From contig OZ024748.1 of NCBI GenBank assembly GCA_964016885.1, forward strand, positions 34,418,269 to 34,482,268: a DNA stretch of 64,000 nucleotides, in the 5' to 3' direction. The translations under genes and the position numbers were made by a program. Shown here one piece after another: positions 55,170 to 64,000 of the stretch. Origin of the DNA: Eledone cirrhosa (lineage: Eukaryota > Mollusca > Cephalopoda > Octopoda > Eledonidae). Under the pieces are notes generated by a model, which made no database searches, was not told the origin of the DNA, and was given only the letters and a program-made list of their open reading frames with translations. The first letter of the stretch is position 1. Every line of letters starts with the position of its first letter.

Positions 55170-58100
55170 CTACAGGCGCATACTCAGAGCGGGCCCGTTC
55201 ACTCGGACCAGACTCACCACTTTCACCCACCGTTCAATAAACTTACTAGAAGACAGCACTTGCCTCTCCACCCTGATTTTCCTCTTCAAGGGAAACTTGA
55301 AAAAGTTAATCAGGGATTGGCCGAAGAGGAAAGTGTCCGTCTTCAACCCTTTCAACCTTGTCCACCACACAATCTCTTTCGCTATGGCCACTAGGCAGAT
55401 GTAATCTGTCTGCCCTTCCTCCTCTTTAAAGGAGGATGGCGGGGCTATCTGCACAAAGAACTCAGTCAATAACCGGATCCGTCCTACACTCGACAGCAGC
55501 TTTTCGACATAGCTCCACAAGTTCGGGCACTGAACGAGTGCATACAGGGCGGTTTCGTCGCCCTGCACGCATTTCGGACAGGCTCGGCTGACAGCACCTC
55601 CGTGCCTGTAGAGCTTATCCCGAACCGGCAACGCTCCCCGGTAGCACTGCCAGGCCAGGGATTTCGGGAAGTTGTCCATAGGCCCCGGTCTGAAAGTTCT
55701 CTTGAAGAGAGCGAACAGCTGATCGTCTTCGACGCCCAAGGTCTCCCCGAGAATGTGGTCGCTCTTTCCCTCTACCAGCCCTCTATAGAACGCCGAAGTG
55801 GATGTTCCACCGATACTAGTGCCCAGCCGGTAGATTGCGGCGAGCGCTTGGAGACATTCCAGCTTCCAAGCGCTATCCCTCGGTCTTTTCCTGATCCAAG
55901 ACTGCAGCTCCGTCAAGGAAACGAGCTGGGGAAAAACGCGTCTGGCAAACGGCGACCACACCTGTCCACCGTCGAGGAAGCACCAGAGATGTCGCAACCT
56001 CAGCGCATGTTTGCGCATCATCAGCCACGTCATCCCTAGTCCTCCACGCAACGGGTGTTGACAGCAAATGGATCGTCTGACCATGGAAGCACGTCCCTTC
56101 CGCAAAAAGCGGAAGAGAAGGCGCTCCATTTTGGTCAGAGTTGGGCGGGGGCTAGGTACGACGGTCAGGCGGTAGGAGATGACGGACGCTATGAACGCAT
56201 TCGCCACCTCCGCCCGACCTTTCAGAGACAGCCTCCTCTCGGCCTATTTATGGGTAAGAGAGGCCACCCTGCTCGTCACCTCGCTCCAGTTTTTCTCCAT
56301 CTGGAGGTCCGGACCGAAACAAACCCCGAGCAATTTAACCGGTCCTTCCATCCAGCGCCCCACGCCGCTGTCGGACGGCATGGACTTGCCTCTCCAGGTG
56401 CCGAGTTGCAAGCCCACCGACATTTCCTGGTTTATCTTTGCTCCTGTCACCGCTTCGTATTCCTTGAGAGCGGTGCCGAGCATCTGGACGTGACGTCGTC
56501 GGCGTAAGCTGACACGGATATCCCGCATCCCAGTTCCCGTGGGACACCCTCATCGTCTCCAATTTGTGTAATAAAGGCTCTAGGGCCAGTACGTACAAGA
56601 GGGACGAGAGGGGCAACTCATGCGGAGTGAGCGCATGATTCTGAAAGGCTGCGACAGGTGACCATTCACCTTCACAATCGAGCAGATGTCACTGTGTATC
56701 GCAGCGATCCAGCCCCTAAAAACGGGCCCGAAGCCGGCCGCCTCGAGGACCGCAGCCAGGTACCGATGGTCGACTCTATCAAATGCTTTAGATTGATCCA
56801 AGTTGATCAGGGCCCCACCCATGCCAGGTTCATTAACCACCCTCTCTATGATGTATCGCATGAGGTGGCGGTTGTCGTGGATGGATCTGTCCGGAATGGC
56901 GCATGTCTGCACCTCTCCCACCAGATCACCGACGACAAGCGCCAATCTCTTTGCTAACGCCTTGGCCAAAATCTTGAACTCTGTGTTTAGTAGAGTTATG
57001 GGCCTGAAGTTATCTATAACGTCCCCTTGTTCGGGTCTTTTCTCAGAGCACCACCGCTCCCCAGCTCACAAAACTGGGAATGCTCCCGTTCTGCTGCCAG
57101 TTGCAGTAGACATCTGCCAAGAGGTCGCCGAACAAGTCTGGCATATACACATAAAGCTCGTAGGGTAGACCATCCAAACCTGGCGATTTACCCCTCGTCA
57201 GTCAGACATCGTGCCCAGTATTTCACCGGCTGTTATTGGCTTTTCGCAGCACTGCGCTGCGGTCGTCGAGAGCCGCGGCAGTCCGTCGAGGTATGCACCG
57301 AAGTCCATACTCCGATCCGGCCCGCCGCCGCTCCCGAACAATTGAGCAAAGTGCTGTTAAAAAGCCGCACACATCAGCTCGGATTCGAGCAACATGCGCC
57401 CGTTTTGATCAGGCAAAGACCGAATTGTGGACTCGTTGCCACGTCGCGCCTCCACCACCCGGGCCCATTGAACGGCTTTCGTCCCCTCGTGTCTTAGAGC
57501 AGGAGTTCTAGCTCTGACAACGCACCCTTCATGCTTTGTGTTGAAGAATTGGTCGAGTGCCAATCTCACCGCAAGCATGTCGGTTGCGATGCCTGTCCTA
57601 AACGCCTCTTCTAGCTTTCTAATTAACTCTCCCTCTACTCTATTTTCCTCTATCACTACTCCTATGCTAAACCTTATCGATTCTACTCTAATAGCCCTTT
57701 TCAGGGTAAACCACCACCTGTTGTTGACGATCGCACCCATCAACGCACGCTTAACTAATTCGCTAATGCGGTCTCTGTAATCTTTGCGCGCCGGGAACGG
57801 TGCGTTTAGCTTCCAGTAGCCGGGCTCTTGTCTATGGAGTCTATCTAAGTCAACTTCACAAATCACAAATTTGTGGTCCGTGTAGTCGACTACTTTAAAT
57901 TGTGGAGAACCTACACTAGCCTTATCTGTTTCCCTATAGAATACCCTATCTAAATACGATATGGATGACCCGATGCGGTTTGCCCATGTCCACATTGGCA
58001 CATTCGGATAATCCAGTCTATACCTGTCAGACAGTTCAAAACGTCTGAGCAGGTTGTTGAGGCTTTTACTCCCTCCTGCCCTGTCTACTAGCCCCACATA

Positions 58101-58553
58101 ATCCAAGCGTGCATCTCAGATACCGTTCCAGTCGCCCACTAACACTAAAGACAGGGACGTTCCAAGAAAGGTCTCTAGACGTCTGAAGAAATCTGGCCGT
58201 CCTGCCCCTGTTGGGGCGTAGACGGCTACTAGCCTGAAAGCATTGCCTTCGCTGCCGGTCACGTCCAGCACCACCGACTTACCTTCTCGGTCCAGGAAGA
58301 TGGCCCGTATGGCGAGATCCAAGCCTCTCCGAAAAAGCACGGCAACCCCTCCCCCCTATCCTGGACGGCTGAGAGATGCGTATACATCGTAGCCGCCGAA
58401 GATCGGTGAGAGGGCTCGTGTTTCGGAGATTCTGGTCTCGCTAATGGCCACCACATCTATGTTTAGTGACCTGAGGTCGTTGAGCAGGTAACCCTGCTTC
58501 CAAGATGACCCCAGGCCACGTACATTTATACTGCCTATTCTAAGTACGGCCAT
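55170..58553 (-). pseudogene. LINE element 2 ORF2: endonuclease-reverse transcriptase, broken
   Basis: About 1,130 codons from MAVLRIGSINVRG to the stop at 55,170. Endonuclease motifs (SETRI, VYAPTG, GDWNGI, TDH) and RT motifs (LINLDQSKAFD, YADD at about 56,500-56,512) are visible. In-frame stops by comparison with element 1: TAG where element 1 has Ser (near 58,353), TGA where it has Leu (near 58,114), TAA after CAAF (near 57,356) and TAG where it has Cys (near 56,241). Frameshifts lie near 57,210, between 56,969 and 57,200, near 56,600 and just after YADD. The last 345 codons are open. In the C-terminal zinc motif the His is replaced by Tyr (55,542-55,544). Confidence 0.88.
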
Positions 58554-58619
58554 GTTGGATGAGAAACGGCGTAAGTGAGAAAGGATCACTTATCTTGATC
58601 GTGTGGTGAAGGGGCAGTA

Positions 58620-60400
58620 GTTTTTTTACTGTGATGTCTGTCTGCTGCTTTATGTGTTATAGAAGTTCTTTATTTGCCATGTTTATGACTGTGTACTTTT
58701 TTTTTGGGGGGGGGGGCGATTTTGTTGCTGTTTTCTTGTTGTTGCTGTTGGGTGTGTGTGTTTTGTTGTGTTTGCGATGTTGGTGTTTTTGGTGATGGTG
58801 GTGGTGGTGTGGTTGTTGTTGGTGGTGATGCTTGAGGTGGTGATGGTGATGGTGGTGTGGTTGTTGTTGGTGGTGATGCTTGAGGTGGTGATGGTGGTGG
58901 TGGTCTGGTTGTTGTTGGTGGTGATGCTTGAGGTGGTGATGGTGGTGGTGTTTCTGCATGTCTTCTTGCAGCCTTTATCCCTCTTTGTCTTCCTTCGCTT
59001 TTGGAGGGTGGAGCTAACGGTTTTTTTTCTTTTTTGTTTTATTGTGGCAGACCGTTTGCCACTTCCCTCCCGCCGCACACTCCATCTCGGACCCCGCGGC
59101 TTCCGGGAAGGGCAATGAGCTCCACTGCTGTTGGTGGTGGTAGTGGGGCCGCTCCGGCGATTTTAACGCTGGCGTAGCTACTGCGACTGTTGGTGTTGCC
59201 GCCATTGCTGCCGCTGCTTTACTTGTCCGTGGCTTGGTATGGGTGCCACGGACGTTGCCATCCTACTCACGATGGAAGGGTCTTCTGCCTCTGTTGCCTG
59301 CCCTGCTCTTGGTAGCAGCGGATCAGGCGTCGGAAGAAGGCGGGGCCCTCTTCTTGGATGTCTTCTGCGGGCAGAAGGCCCTGAGGTGACCCTTCTGCCC
59401 ACAGAGATAGCATTTTGGGCGCCTTCCTTCCACGCTTATTGGGAGATGGAGCCCTTCTTCGAGGTCTATGATGTCTGGGATGGTTTCGATGCACTCCTGG
59501 TCAGTCTGTATTAGCATTTGCATGTCTATCCCTGACCAGTTCTCTCTTCCCATTCTCTGTATTTGCAGTATGGTGATCTTCTCCTTGATTCCAGCTAGTA
59601 CAGACGCGGCCAGCCAAGGTATGGGCACGTTAGGCGGGACCTGGGTCACTTTGACCCTCACAATTTTCTGTCCACAGTAGGAAGGCACGAAGACTATCTC
59701 CTCACTCTTTAGGGTTTCTAAAGAGTGAGACTTCGCCTTTTGGTGGGTGGCGAAAAGTACGTCTACTGTGCCGTACTCGGGTGATGTGGGTTTTGCGCGC
59801 CCAGACACACCCCAAGGCATTTTGGATTTGAGCCTCCGTGGCTCTCTCCACCCGATGTGACATTTTGCTTACGGTGCGGTACGTCACCGTGCGCAGTTGC
59901 TGGTCTTTGAAGAAATCGGGTGGAGGTTTCAGGGAAACTCTGTTGTCGTTTCTCGACACCATGGCTCTTGCGACTGCCATTTCCTCCTCTGTGACTAGCA
60001 CTGTTTCTATATTTCGGGCCACACCTGCGAAAGAATGGCTCCTTTTTCAACGGCACCATTATTGCTGCTGCTACTGGTCTTGTTGTTGGTGCTGTTGCTA
60101 CTGATACGAACGGTGTTGTTGGTGTTGTTGTTGTTATGACTGTTGTAGTTGGTTGTGTTTTTGGTGTCACCGTTGTTGTTGTTTTCGGTGCAATTTGTAT
60201 TGTTGCTGTTGGTGTTGTCGTTGTTTATTTTCTTGTTAGTGGTGTTAATATCGTTGTTGCATTTGTTGTCATTTTTTTCTGTTGTCTGTATTTTGGTTGA
60301 CGCTGTTATTGTTGTAGTAGTTGTGGTAATTTTTTTCGAAATTAGTGTTCTCAGTGTTGTCTTTGTTCACGTTTTTTGTGGTGGTGTCTGTTGTAACAAT
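58620..60400 (-). pseudogene. LINE element 2 ORF1: gag-like RNA-binding protein, broken
   Basis: Pieces in several frames align with element 1 ORF1. From the N-terminus: an Asn/Thr-rich start (about 60,150-60,400); ARNIETVLVTEEEM and SHRVERATEAQIQ (60,022-59,850); the globular part and CCHC knuckle KCYLCGQKGHLRAFC (59,323-59,820 frame, Cys137, Cys140, His145, Cys150); an Ala/Pro linker; a basic KTKKKKNR cluster (about 59,014); a His/Gln-rich repeat; and YTVINM...KELL. An in-frame TAA replaces the residue after KELL, and about 180 bp present in element 1 before ORF2 are missing. The start codon is not certain. Confidence 0.75.
58811..58954 (-). repeat. 48-bp x3 minisatellite in element 2 ORF1 tail
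   Basis: Three tandem 48-bp units start at 58,811, 58,859 and 58,907 (GGTTGTTGTTGGTGGTGATG...). Since 48 is a multiple of 3, one frame reads repeated HHHLKHHHQQQP. Element 1 has Pro/Thr-rich sequence here instead, so the repeat grew after the subfamilies split. Confidence 0.9.
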
Positions 60401-60525
60401 GTTTGAAACCCTCCTCTCAATTTTTACGCAGTTGTCAGACGACAGCAGACATATTGCTGGGGGCGTGGCTCAGTCATGTTTTTTTTTTGTTTTTAAAACA
60501 ATTTTTTTTTAAAGTAAAATGTTCA

Positions 60526-60553
60526 AATATTTGGGCCAAAAGGCCCAAATATT
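60526..60553 (-). promoter_or_regulatory. Perfect 12-bp hairpin in LINE element 2 5' UTR
   Basis: AATATTTGGGCC, a four-base AAAA loop, and GGCCCAAATATT form a perfect stem. In LINE sense the loop is TTTT. It lies about 120 bp inside the 5' end. Element 1 has a degenerate version at the matching place, so it may be a conserved part of the 5' UTR (RNA structure or protein site). Confidence 0.7.
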
Positions 60554-60673
60554 ATACTTTCCCCTTCATAGGGCAAAGTCTAAGGGCTTATATCCCTTAC
60601 ACAACAAGAAATAATTTTAACAGGCAAATAAAGCAACTTACTGGGAACGAGCAAAAAGCGTCCTAACAGACCG

Positions 60674-60693
60674 ATAATAATAATAATAATGAT
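60674..60693 (+). repeat. (AAT)n joining LINE fragment D tail to element 2 5' end
   Basis: Five to six AAT triplets and one GAT. In LINE sense, fragment D ends, ATT triplets follow, and element 2 starts. Confidence 0.9.
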
Positions 60694-61063
60694 GCTTTCT
60701 TTATTAACCACAAGGGTTGATACAAAGTAAGACATTAAGGACAATACAGGACAATACAGGATGGTACAAATGGGCATTTCTGCATGTAAAAAAAACAAAA
60801 ACAGAGGATGTAACAAGAAAAGAAACAATGAAAATTTTCTCCAATAGGGGGAGACTTCCGAGGGACATTCGTGGAGAAAGCCCATTAAAAAAGCCACGGT
60901 GACCCTGACCACCAGGGCAAGTGCCCTCTTCCAGTTTTCCACTTTCAATTTACAGGCGTATACTCAGAATCGGCCCATTCACTCGGGCCATTCTTGTCTC
61001 TCTCACCCATCTTTCAACAAAATGCTGGCAAGAGAGCACTTCCCTCTCTACCCTGATTTTCTT
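60694..61063 (-). mobile_element. LINE fragment D, 5'-truncated copy of element 1 subfamily
   Basis: About 370 bp that match 48,352-48,713 closely, including the AATAAA and the last codons of ORF2. The 5' break follows CCCTGATTTTC and passes into an ATC/ATT tract. It is shorter than B and has a different break point, so it is an independent insertion. Confidence 0.9.
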
Positions 61064-61098
61064 TATCATTATCATTATCATCGTTAATAATAATTCTT
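61064..61098 (+). repeat. ATC/ATT triplet tract between LINE fragments D and E
   Basis: Reads ATCATTATCATTATCATCG and then TAATAATAATTC. It corresponds to the tail of copy E, into which D inserted. Confidence 0.8.
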
Positions 61099-61694
61099 AA
61101 TTAGCCTCATAGGGCTGAAATCAAGAAAGCATTAAAGATGACACAGAGCAACACAGGGCGGCAGAGGGCGGCAGAGGGCCGCACAATGTGGATGAGGGCG
61201 GCAGAGGGTGGCACAAGGCGGCTGAGAGCGGCAGAGGGCGACAGAGAGCAGCACAATGTGGCTGAGGGCGGCAGAGGGTGACACAAGGCGGCTGGGGCGG
61301 CAGAGGGCGGCAGAGGGCGGTGCAATGTGATACAGGGCGGTGCGGGGCTATACAAAGTGGAAACAAGAAAACAAAAAAAAATGTTCAAAGAATGAAACAA
61401 AAGAGATCTCTCTAATAGAAGTGGTATACTTCCGAGGGACATGTAGAGCGCCAGGAGTCATAGAGAGTGCCAAGAGGGAATTTCCACCGATCGCACTGTG
61501 CGATTGACAAAGAGCTGTGAGGGCTTGAAGACATCCCAGTTTCCAAGCGCTCCATCTCGGTCTTCCCTTGACCGATGACTGCAGTTCTGTCAGTTCTGTC
61601 AAAGAAAAGCTGGAGATATTGTAGCCTTAGCCCACGTTTGTGAATCATTAGTGATGGCATGACCAGTCATCCACGCAGCATGTATTGAGAGCAA
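61099..61694 (-). mobile_element. LINE copy E, degenerate and internally deleted (third subfamily)
   Basis: The 3' UTR part resembles the others at a distance (TTAATTAGCCTCATAGGG, AAGAAAGCATTAAAGATGACAC). It is followed by a GC-rich minisatellite, then ACTTCCGAGGGACAT, the block common to the 3' UTRs, and then directly by a mid ORF2 piece (about 61,440-61,690; WSAWKLGCLQALTAL and TELTELQSS match element 2 residues near SAWKLECLQALAAI). The bulk of the ORF2 C-terminus is missing. It breaks off at (TA)n. This is the oldest or most damaged copy. Confidence 0.78.
61143..61345 (+). repeat. GC-rich minisatellite in copy E 3' UTR
   Basis: About 200 bp of roughly 10-11-bp units (GGGCGGCAGA, GGGTGGCACA) with a 69-70-bp higher order (GCACAATGTG at 61,181 and 61,251; GTGCAATGTG at 61,320). 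It lies at the place where the other copies have two or three ACAGGAC near-repeats, so it looks like an expansion of those. Confidence 0.85.

Positions 61695-61719
<25 letters not shown>
61695..61719 (+). repeat. (TA)n dinucleotide tract
   Basis: About 12 AT dinucleotides at the edge of LINE copy E. Confidence 0.95.
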
Positions 61720-61725
<6 letters not shown>

Positions 61726-62423
61726 CAATATCAGATAAAGCTTTTTAGCGATACTCCGGCCAAATTCCAACTCACTCAACAAACATTAGGAAATAAGTGA
61801 TTATATTCCCAATTATGCGTTCGGGGTGCTAACTAAAAGTATTGCGTGGAAAATTGGCTGTATTATTTCATATGAGACATATCGAATATATCTCTTCCCA
61901 GACGGACGTCTCGTTTCATTATAGGATTCCTACAATTCGGGTGAAATTATACCAATTTATGTAGGAGCTTGTATACCATCAATAGATATATATTCAAGTG
62001 GGCTCCTATAATTCATCAGTGGGTGCCCCAATAATACTAATATTGATAATCTAACCAACATCAGTATTTAGCGATAATCATCATCTGTACCTGAGGTATC
62101 TGTCAGGTTGCCAGTCCAGCAGTTCTAAAGAAATGCTCAAACTGATTCAAAAATGAGGAAGTAAATTACCGCCAAAAAAACAATACATGCGCATGACAAT
62201 GAACTCTAAAAGGAATTGAGGCCACGTGCTAAGAACTCAATTGGAAATTGAAAAAATATCTATGTGTGTACAACATTTGATGACACACACAGATATTTTC
62301 TCGGGCAAAATAACAGAATGAGATATAAGGAACAATCAATATTCATATATAAAAAATAAACAAAGAAATCCTAAACTTATACCGGGAAAATTTCAAATCT
62401 GCTGCACCAAGAGTAAATAAATA

Positions 62424-62425
<2 letters not shown>
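61720..62425. other. Unassigned AT-rich sequence
   Basis: About 700 bp with no reading frame of note, no RNA gene and no repeat that I recognise. It may be intergenic or part of an old, unknown repeat. Confidence 0.5.

Positions 62426-62464
<39 letters not shown>
62426..62464 (+). repeat. (TA)n dinucleotide tract before the SINE
   Basis: About 17 TA dinucleotides that end where the SINE head begins. The SINE tail also ends in (AT)n at 62,687-62,697, so the SINE sits between two TA tracts. Confidence 0.92.
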
Positions 62465-62466
<2 letters not shown>

Positions 62467-62686
62467 GAAGGCGTGTGGCGGAGTGGTTAGGGTATTGGAT
62501 TCGCAATCGTAGGGTTGTGAGTTCGATTCCTGGACCAGGCGATGCGTTATGTCCTTGAGCAAGACACTTTATTTCACGTTGCTCCTTCTACCTGGAGTTG
62601 CGACCGATAGATAGTATTAGCAATTGGAAATACCAACGGAAACATTGTTCCCTCGGTCCGATTTGACGAAAGTCGATCGAAAAGAG
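62465..62686 (+). mobile_element. tRNA-derived SINE
   Basis: A ~220-bp element with a tRNA-like head (62,470-62,540), an A box TGGCGGAGTGG and a B box AGTTCGATTCC, then a body with GAGCAAGACACTTTATTTCACGT in two parts (CTTGAGCAAGACAC, TTTATTTCACGTTGC) and a short AT tail. The head keeps the RNA polymerase III promoter layout but does not fold into a clean tRNA, so it is not a tRNA gene. The body motif is one I associate with SINEs of cephalopods and other molluscs, from memory and without a search. Confidence 0.85.
62476..62530 (+). promoter_or_regulatory. SINE internal polymerase III promoter (A and B boxes)
   Basis: A box TGGCGGAGTGG at 62,476-62,486 and B box AGTTCGATTCC at 62,520-62,530, with about 33 bp between them, as in tRNA genes. 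Confidence 0.8.
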
Positions 62687-62695
62687 ATATATATA

Positions 62696-63934
62696 TATTA
62701 TTGAGTAAAATGACAGGAGGCTGGACTCTATCATTAACATCACTGATATGAATAACTAATAATTATTTGCGTTACGTTGGATCACCGACTGGCTGTCGCA
62801 GCTTCCTACTTGCACTCGTAACGCCTGGTTCTGTCCACCTTCCTAAAATAGTCGGAAATAGGCTGGGAAGTCGACATTTCGCTGGTTATTGAACTTCAAA
62901 CCCCACTTCTTTATATAGACTATTCAAGACTATTTCACACCCCCTAGGAATATAATATGGCACAACGCAAAGAACCCAAAGCTAGATAGTGATCTAATCT
63001 AGTTTAATTTAGTTTTATTTTGTTTATCACTTTTCAGCTTTACACTACTCTATCACGAAGGTTATTAACAAAACTAGTATTTGTAATTAATAATTATCTG
63101 GCATACGTTACCTCACCAGCCAACTATACTGACTCTTCTGGTCACGTGGGGCATGAGCCTGAAGACGTTTCCTGGAGTGCTTGGAAATAATAGAAATTTC
63201 TCTATTCTCGATATGAGATTTTATTCGGCAGGGTTGGTGGGTTTATGAACCTGCAATGACTGTGAATCCATTATCTCAGTAGCTAACGAAAGACAAGCCA
63301 CACTCGTTTCTCCACATCACAAATACACAGCGATGGAACTACAACTTTATTATGACTATTAAAGATATATTTAATTTTTATATAAATGTATCCTTCTCCT
63401 AATTCTTTAAATTTTTATTTATAATTTTTAGTTTTTACATGTTTAATCTTTAATCTAAACATTAATTTTAACCTTAAAACTTTTTAAGTTTTGAATTCTC
63501 ATCTTCACCCCCGTCCATTATATTTTTATAGAATTTTAGGCTTGACCCCAATAGAACATATTTCTCTGTAACCTGATCTTCTTTACCCTTTCCAACACTA
63601 GCATGTGTCTAAATACTAGCGAATATACAGGGTAGTAGTAATAAACATACTAAGCATACAACCTCCTGACCAAACCGGTCTGCCAAACTTGTCAATAACT
63701 GGCCCTCTTGATCGCCTTCGAGACAAAAACATTTTTTTTCTGCTTTCTCTCCATCTAGCCTCTCGGATTATGTTAACCATTGTTCCTTTATTATATAACT
63801 ATTATGCAATAAACACCTAATGATGCTACCCGGATCTTACGTAACCTGGCCACTGAAATGTACATGATCTTTGCTGAAATAAATCTTTGAAGGAATTTCA
63901 CCAGTCCAGCTTCCCGTCATTTTACTCAATAATA
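62696..63934. mobile_element. Candidate non-autonomous DNA transposon with 30-bp inverted ends
   Basis: TATTATTGAGTAAAATGAC and the next 11 bases at 62,696-62,725 match the reverse complement of 63,905-63,934 at 28 of 30 positions. If the ends are taken as TTGAGTAAAATGAC..., TA stands on both outer sides, as expected for a TA target such as that of Tc1/mariner-type elements. The 1.24-kb inside has no reading frame over 60 codons. Two parts (near 62,760-62,920 and 63,085-63,270) are weakly similar (AATAATTAT...ACGTT...TCACC). There is no transposase, so it would need another element to move. The class is not certain; a fold-back repeat of another kind is possible. Confidence 0.6.
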
Positions 63935-64000
63935 ATTAACTCCGTTCTCGCACCACCAACAAGATTAAACATCAAAGATGGATGAGTTGCATAACGTCGA
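63935..64000. other. Right-edge sequence
   Basis: The last 66 bp after the inverted repeat. I see nothing to annotate. Confidence 0.5.

Larger units (their letters stand above)
54907..60673 (-). mobile_element. LINE element 2, complete length, decayed (second subfamily)
   Basis: A 5.77-kb relative of element 1 with the same layout: 5' UTR (60,673 to about 60,400), ORF1 (about 60,400-58,620), ORF2 (58,553-55,170) and a 263-bp 3' UTR with AATAAA. Proteins are clearly homologous to element 1 but differ at many residues, so this is a separate subfamily. Its 3' end is the base that aligns with the ends of element 1, B and D. Its 5' end meets (AAT)n, the tail of fragment D. Many stops and frameshifts make it inactive, with more damage than element 1. 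Confidence 0.85.

Noticed and set aside
48601..60400. LTR retrotransposon or retrovirus-like element
   Set aside because: There are no long terminal repeats, protease or integrase; the endonuclease is APE-like and precedes the RT, as in LINEs.
62465..62540. Functional tRNA gene
   Set aside because: A and B boxes are present but the anticodon stem pairs badly, and the sequence continues into a SINE body.

Overview
The window looks like non-coding, repeat-dense DNA from an animal genome. I see no operons, ribosome binding sites or prokaryotic genes. A tRNA-derived SINE at 62,465-62,686 has the layout of SINEs common in cephalopod molluscs, and the LINE proteins are of an animal type. A cephalopod (octopus or squid) is my best guess, as inference only. 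I found no host protein-coding gene.

Region 1 (1-46,478) is one uninterrupted minisatellite/satellite array with a 26-bp unit, all units in the same orientation, about 1,780 units by length. It runs off the left edge. Inside it are nested higher-order duplications: a ~6.07-kb block repeated in tandem near 19.6-31.8 kb, a ~3.85-4.2-kb register in 33-45 kb, smaller ones of 338 and 187 bp, and a recurring ~10-unit module. Because 26 is not a multiple of 3 and each unit carries stop triplets on both strands, no long reading frame can exist here.

Region 2 (46,479-48,351) is a belt of simple sequence: compound (CTA/GCT/AGT)n arrays inside a 555-bp duplication, degenerate AC-rich trinucleotides, a 400-bp polypyrimidine tract, and an (AAC/AAT)n run.

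Region 3 (48,352-61,694) holds five copies of related non-LTR retrotransposons, all on the minus strand and head to tail: a complete but decayed element 1 (5.79 kb), a 3' fragment B, a complete but decayed element 2 of a second subfamily (5.77 kb), a 3' fragment D, and a degenerate copy E. Each complete element carries ORF1 (Asn/Thr-rich N-terminus, Tx1-like gag region, CCHC knuckle, basic cluster, low-complexity C-terminal extension) and ORF2 (APE-like endonuclease, reverse transcriptase, C-terminal CCHC). The protein motifs point to the Tx1-like branch of the L1 superfamily. Junctions between copies are AAT/ATT trinucleotide tracts, which suggests targeting of (ATT)n microsatellites or of existing tails of the same family. 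No copy has intact ORFs, so all are fossils.

Region 4 (61,695-64,000) is AT-rich. It has two (TA)n tracts, an unassigned 700-bp stretch, the SINE, and a 1.24-kb segment bounded by 30-bp inverted repeats (28/30 matched) with TA on both flanks, a candidate non-autonomous DNA transposon.
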